This document shows positions 6,405 to 6,675 of a DNA stretch of 6,675 nucleotides, one piece after another. The translations under genes were made by a program, and so were the position numbers. The stretch's first letter is position 1, and every line of letters begins with the position of its first letter. This DNA comes from an uncultured Coriobacteriaceae bacterium (GTDB lineage: Bacteria > Actinomycetota > Coriobacteriia > Coriobacteriales > Eggerthellaceae), in the NCBI GenBank assembly GCA_900552365.1, contig URZP01000074.1, forward strand, positions 1 to 6,675, read 5' to 3'. The notes under the pieces are model-generated. The model searched no databases. It saw only the letters and a program-made list of their open reading frames with translations, and had not been told where the DNA came from.

Positions 6405-6417
6405 CGCGGATTCCTTT

Positions 6418-6675
6418 CAGACGTTTCTTTACCGATTCCTTAGCCATCATGTAGTTCACAGTAATATGCTTACCTACTTCGCGGGCAAAATCCAAGAAAG
6501 TGAACTCCTTCATCCAATCATAGTTGTTCACTAGTTCAGCTCTGTTAGGAGCATCAGATTCGAAGTCCAAAAACTTAGCCAGTTGCTTTTTGATACAAGC
6601 CTGATTGTGACGCAGTGTTTCCTCATCCAGCAGATTGCGTTCGGCCGATTTACCCGAAGGATCGCCAATCATACC
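6418..6675 (-). pseudogene. tyrS: Tyrosyl-tRNA synthetase fragment, Bacteroides type (runs off right edge)
   Basis: Read from the right edge on the minus strand, 86 codons give GMIGDPSGKSAERNLL, later NNYDWMKEFTFLDFAREVGKH, and finally MMAKESVKKRL. This is the TyrRS catalytic domain shortly after the HIGH motif, covering the conserved GDPSGK(S)ER and tyrosine/tRNA-acceptor region. The wording is very close to TyrRS of Bacteroides and relatives, from memory. The match ends at the Leu codon 6420-6418; the family would continue with a G-rich turn and (S/T)FTEF, but the frame instead runs through the M20 ribosome binding site and stops at 6376. No HIGH or KMSKS motif is included. GC content of 6421-6660 is 44 percent (my count of 105 of 240), while 6181-6240 inside the M20 gene is 62 percent. 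This is a foreign fragment, most likely an assembly join. Confidence 0.85.

Noticed and set aside
6376..6672. A 98-codon open frame taken as a single small protein.
   Set aside because: Residues 1-85 are an internal tyrS piece starting at an ordinary internal Met, and the last 13 residues come from reading the M20 ribosome binding site and start region in another frame.

Overview
The window is a compact, high-GC stretch with six readable genes of ordinary housekeeping or metabolic type, plus two foreign-looking gene fragments at its extreme ends. Gene content and sequence style (a stand-alone archaeal-type IMP cyclohydrolase next to a stand-alone AICAR formyltransferase, an OFA-like MFS carrier, an M20 amidohydrolase and a short divergent peptide deformylase) suggest an anaerobic gut actinobacterium of the Coriobacteriia, perhaps Eggerthellaceae. 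That assignment is inference from protein style only.

Layout from left to right. Positions 1-58 (minus) read as a piece of aspartyl-tRNA synthetase. At about position 59 this abuts the interior of a minus-strand peptide deformylase gene (59-395), which lacks its C-terminal HExxH region. Positions 396-640 hold a divergent control region with a ZTP (pfl) riboswitch and a transcription terminator, followed by purO (641-1276) and purH (1280-2467). These two enzymes carry out the last two steps of de novo IMP synthesis. A strong hairpin terminator follows purH. On the minus strand, rsmJ (16S rRNA m2G1516 methyltransferase) and a VanZ-like membrane protein overlap by four bases and converge on purH. 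Between rsmJ and a divergent MFS transporter gene there is a 40-bp dyad built on three CTAG tetramers. The MFS gene lacks a start codon in its own frame ahead of the first membrane helix; an upstream TTG frame runs into it at an A6 tract, so a frameshift or sequence error is likely. The MFS gene and an M20 amidohydrolase (minus, 5244-6404) converge on a shared bidirectional terminator. Immediately upstream of the M20 ribosome binding site the sequence changes to a lower-GC piece of a Bacteroides-type tyrosyl-tRNA synthetase.

The best-supported functional unit is the riboswitch-purO-purH operon: ZTP, the triphosphorylated form of the PurH substrate AICAR (ZMP), probably turns on transcription through the terminator when 10-formyl-tetrahydrofolate is short. 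The two ends look like chimeric joins in a metagenomic assembly rather than natural fusions. I do not see a new defence, mobile or biosynthetic system here.
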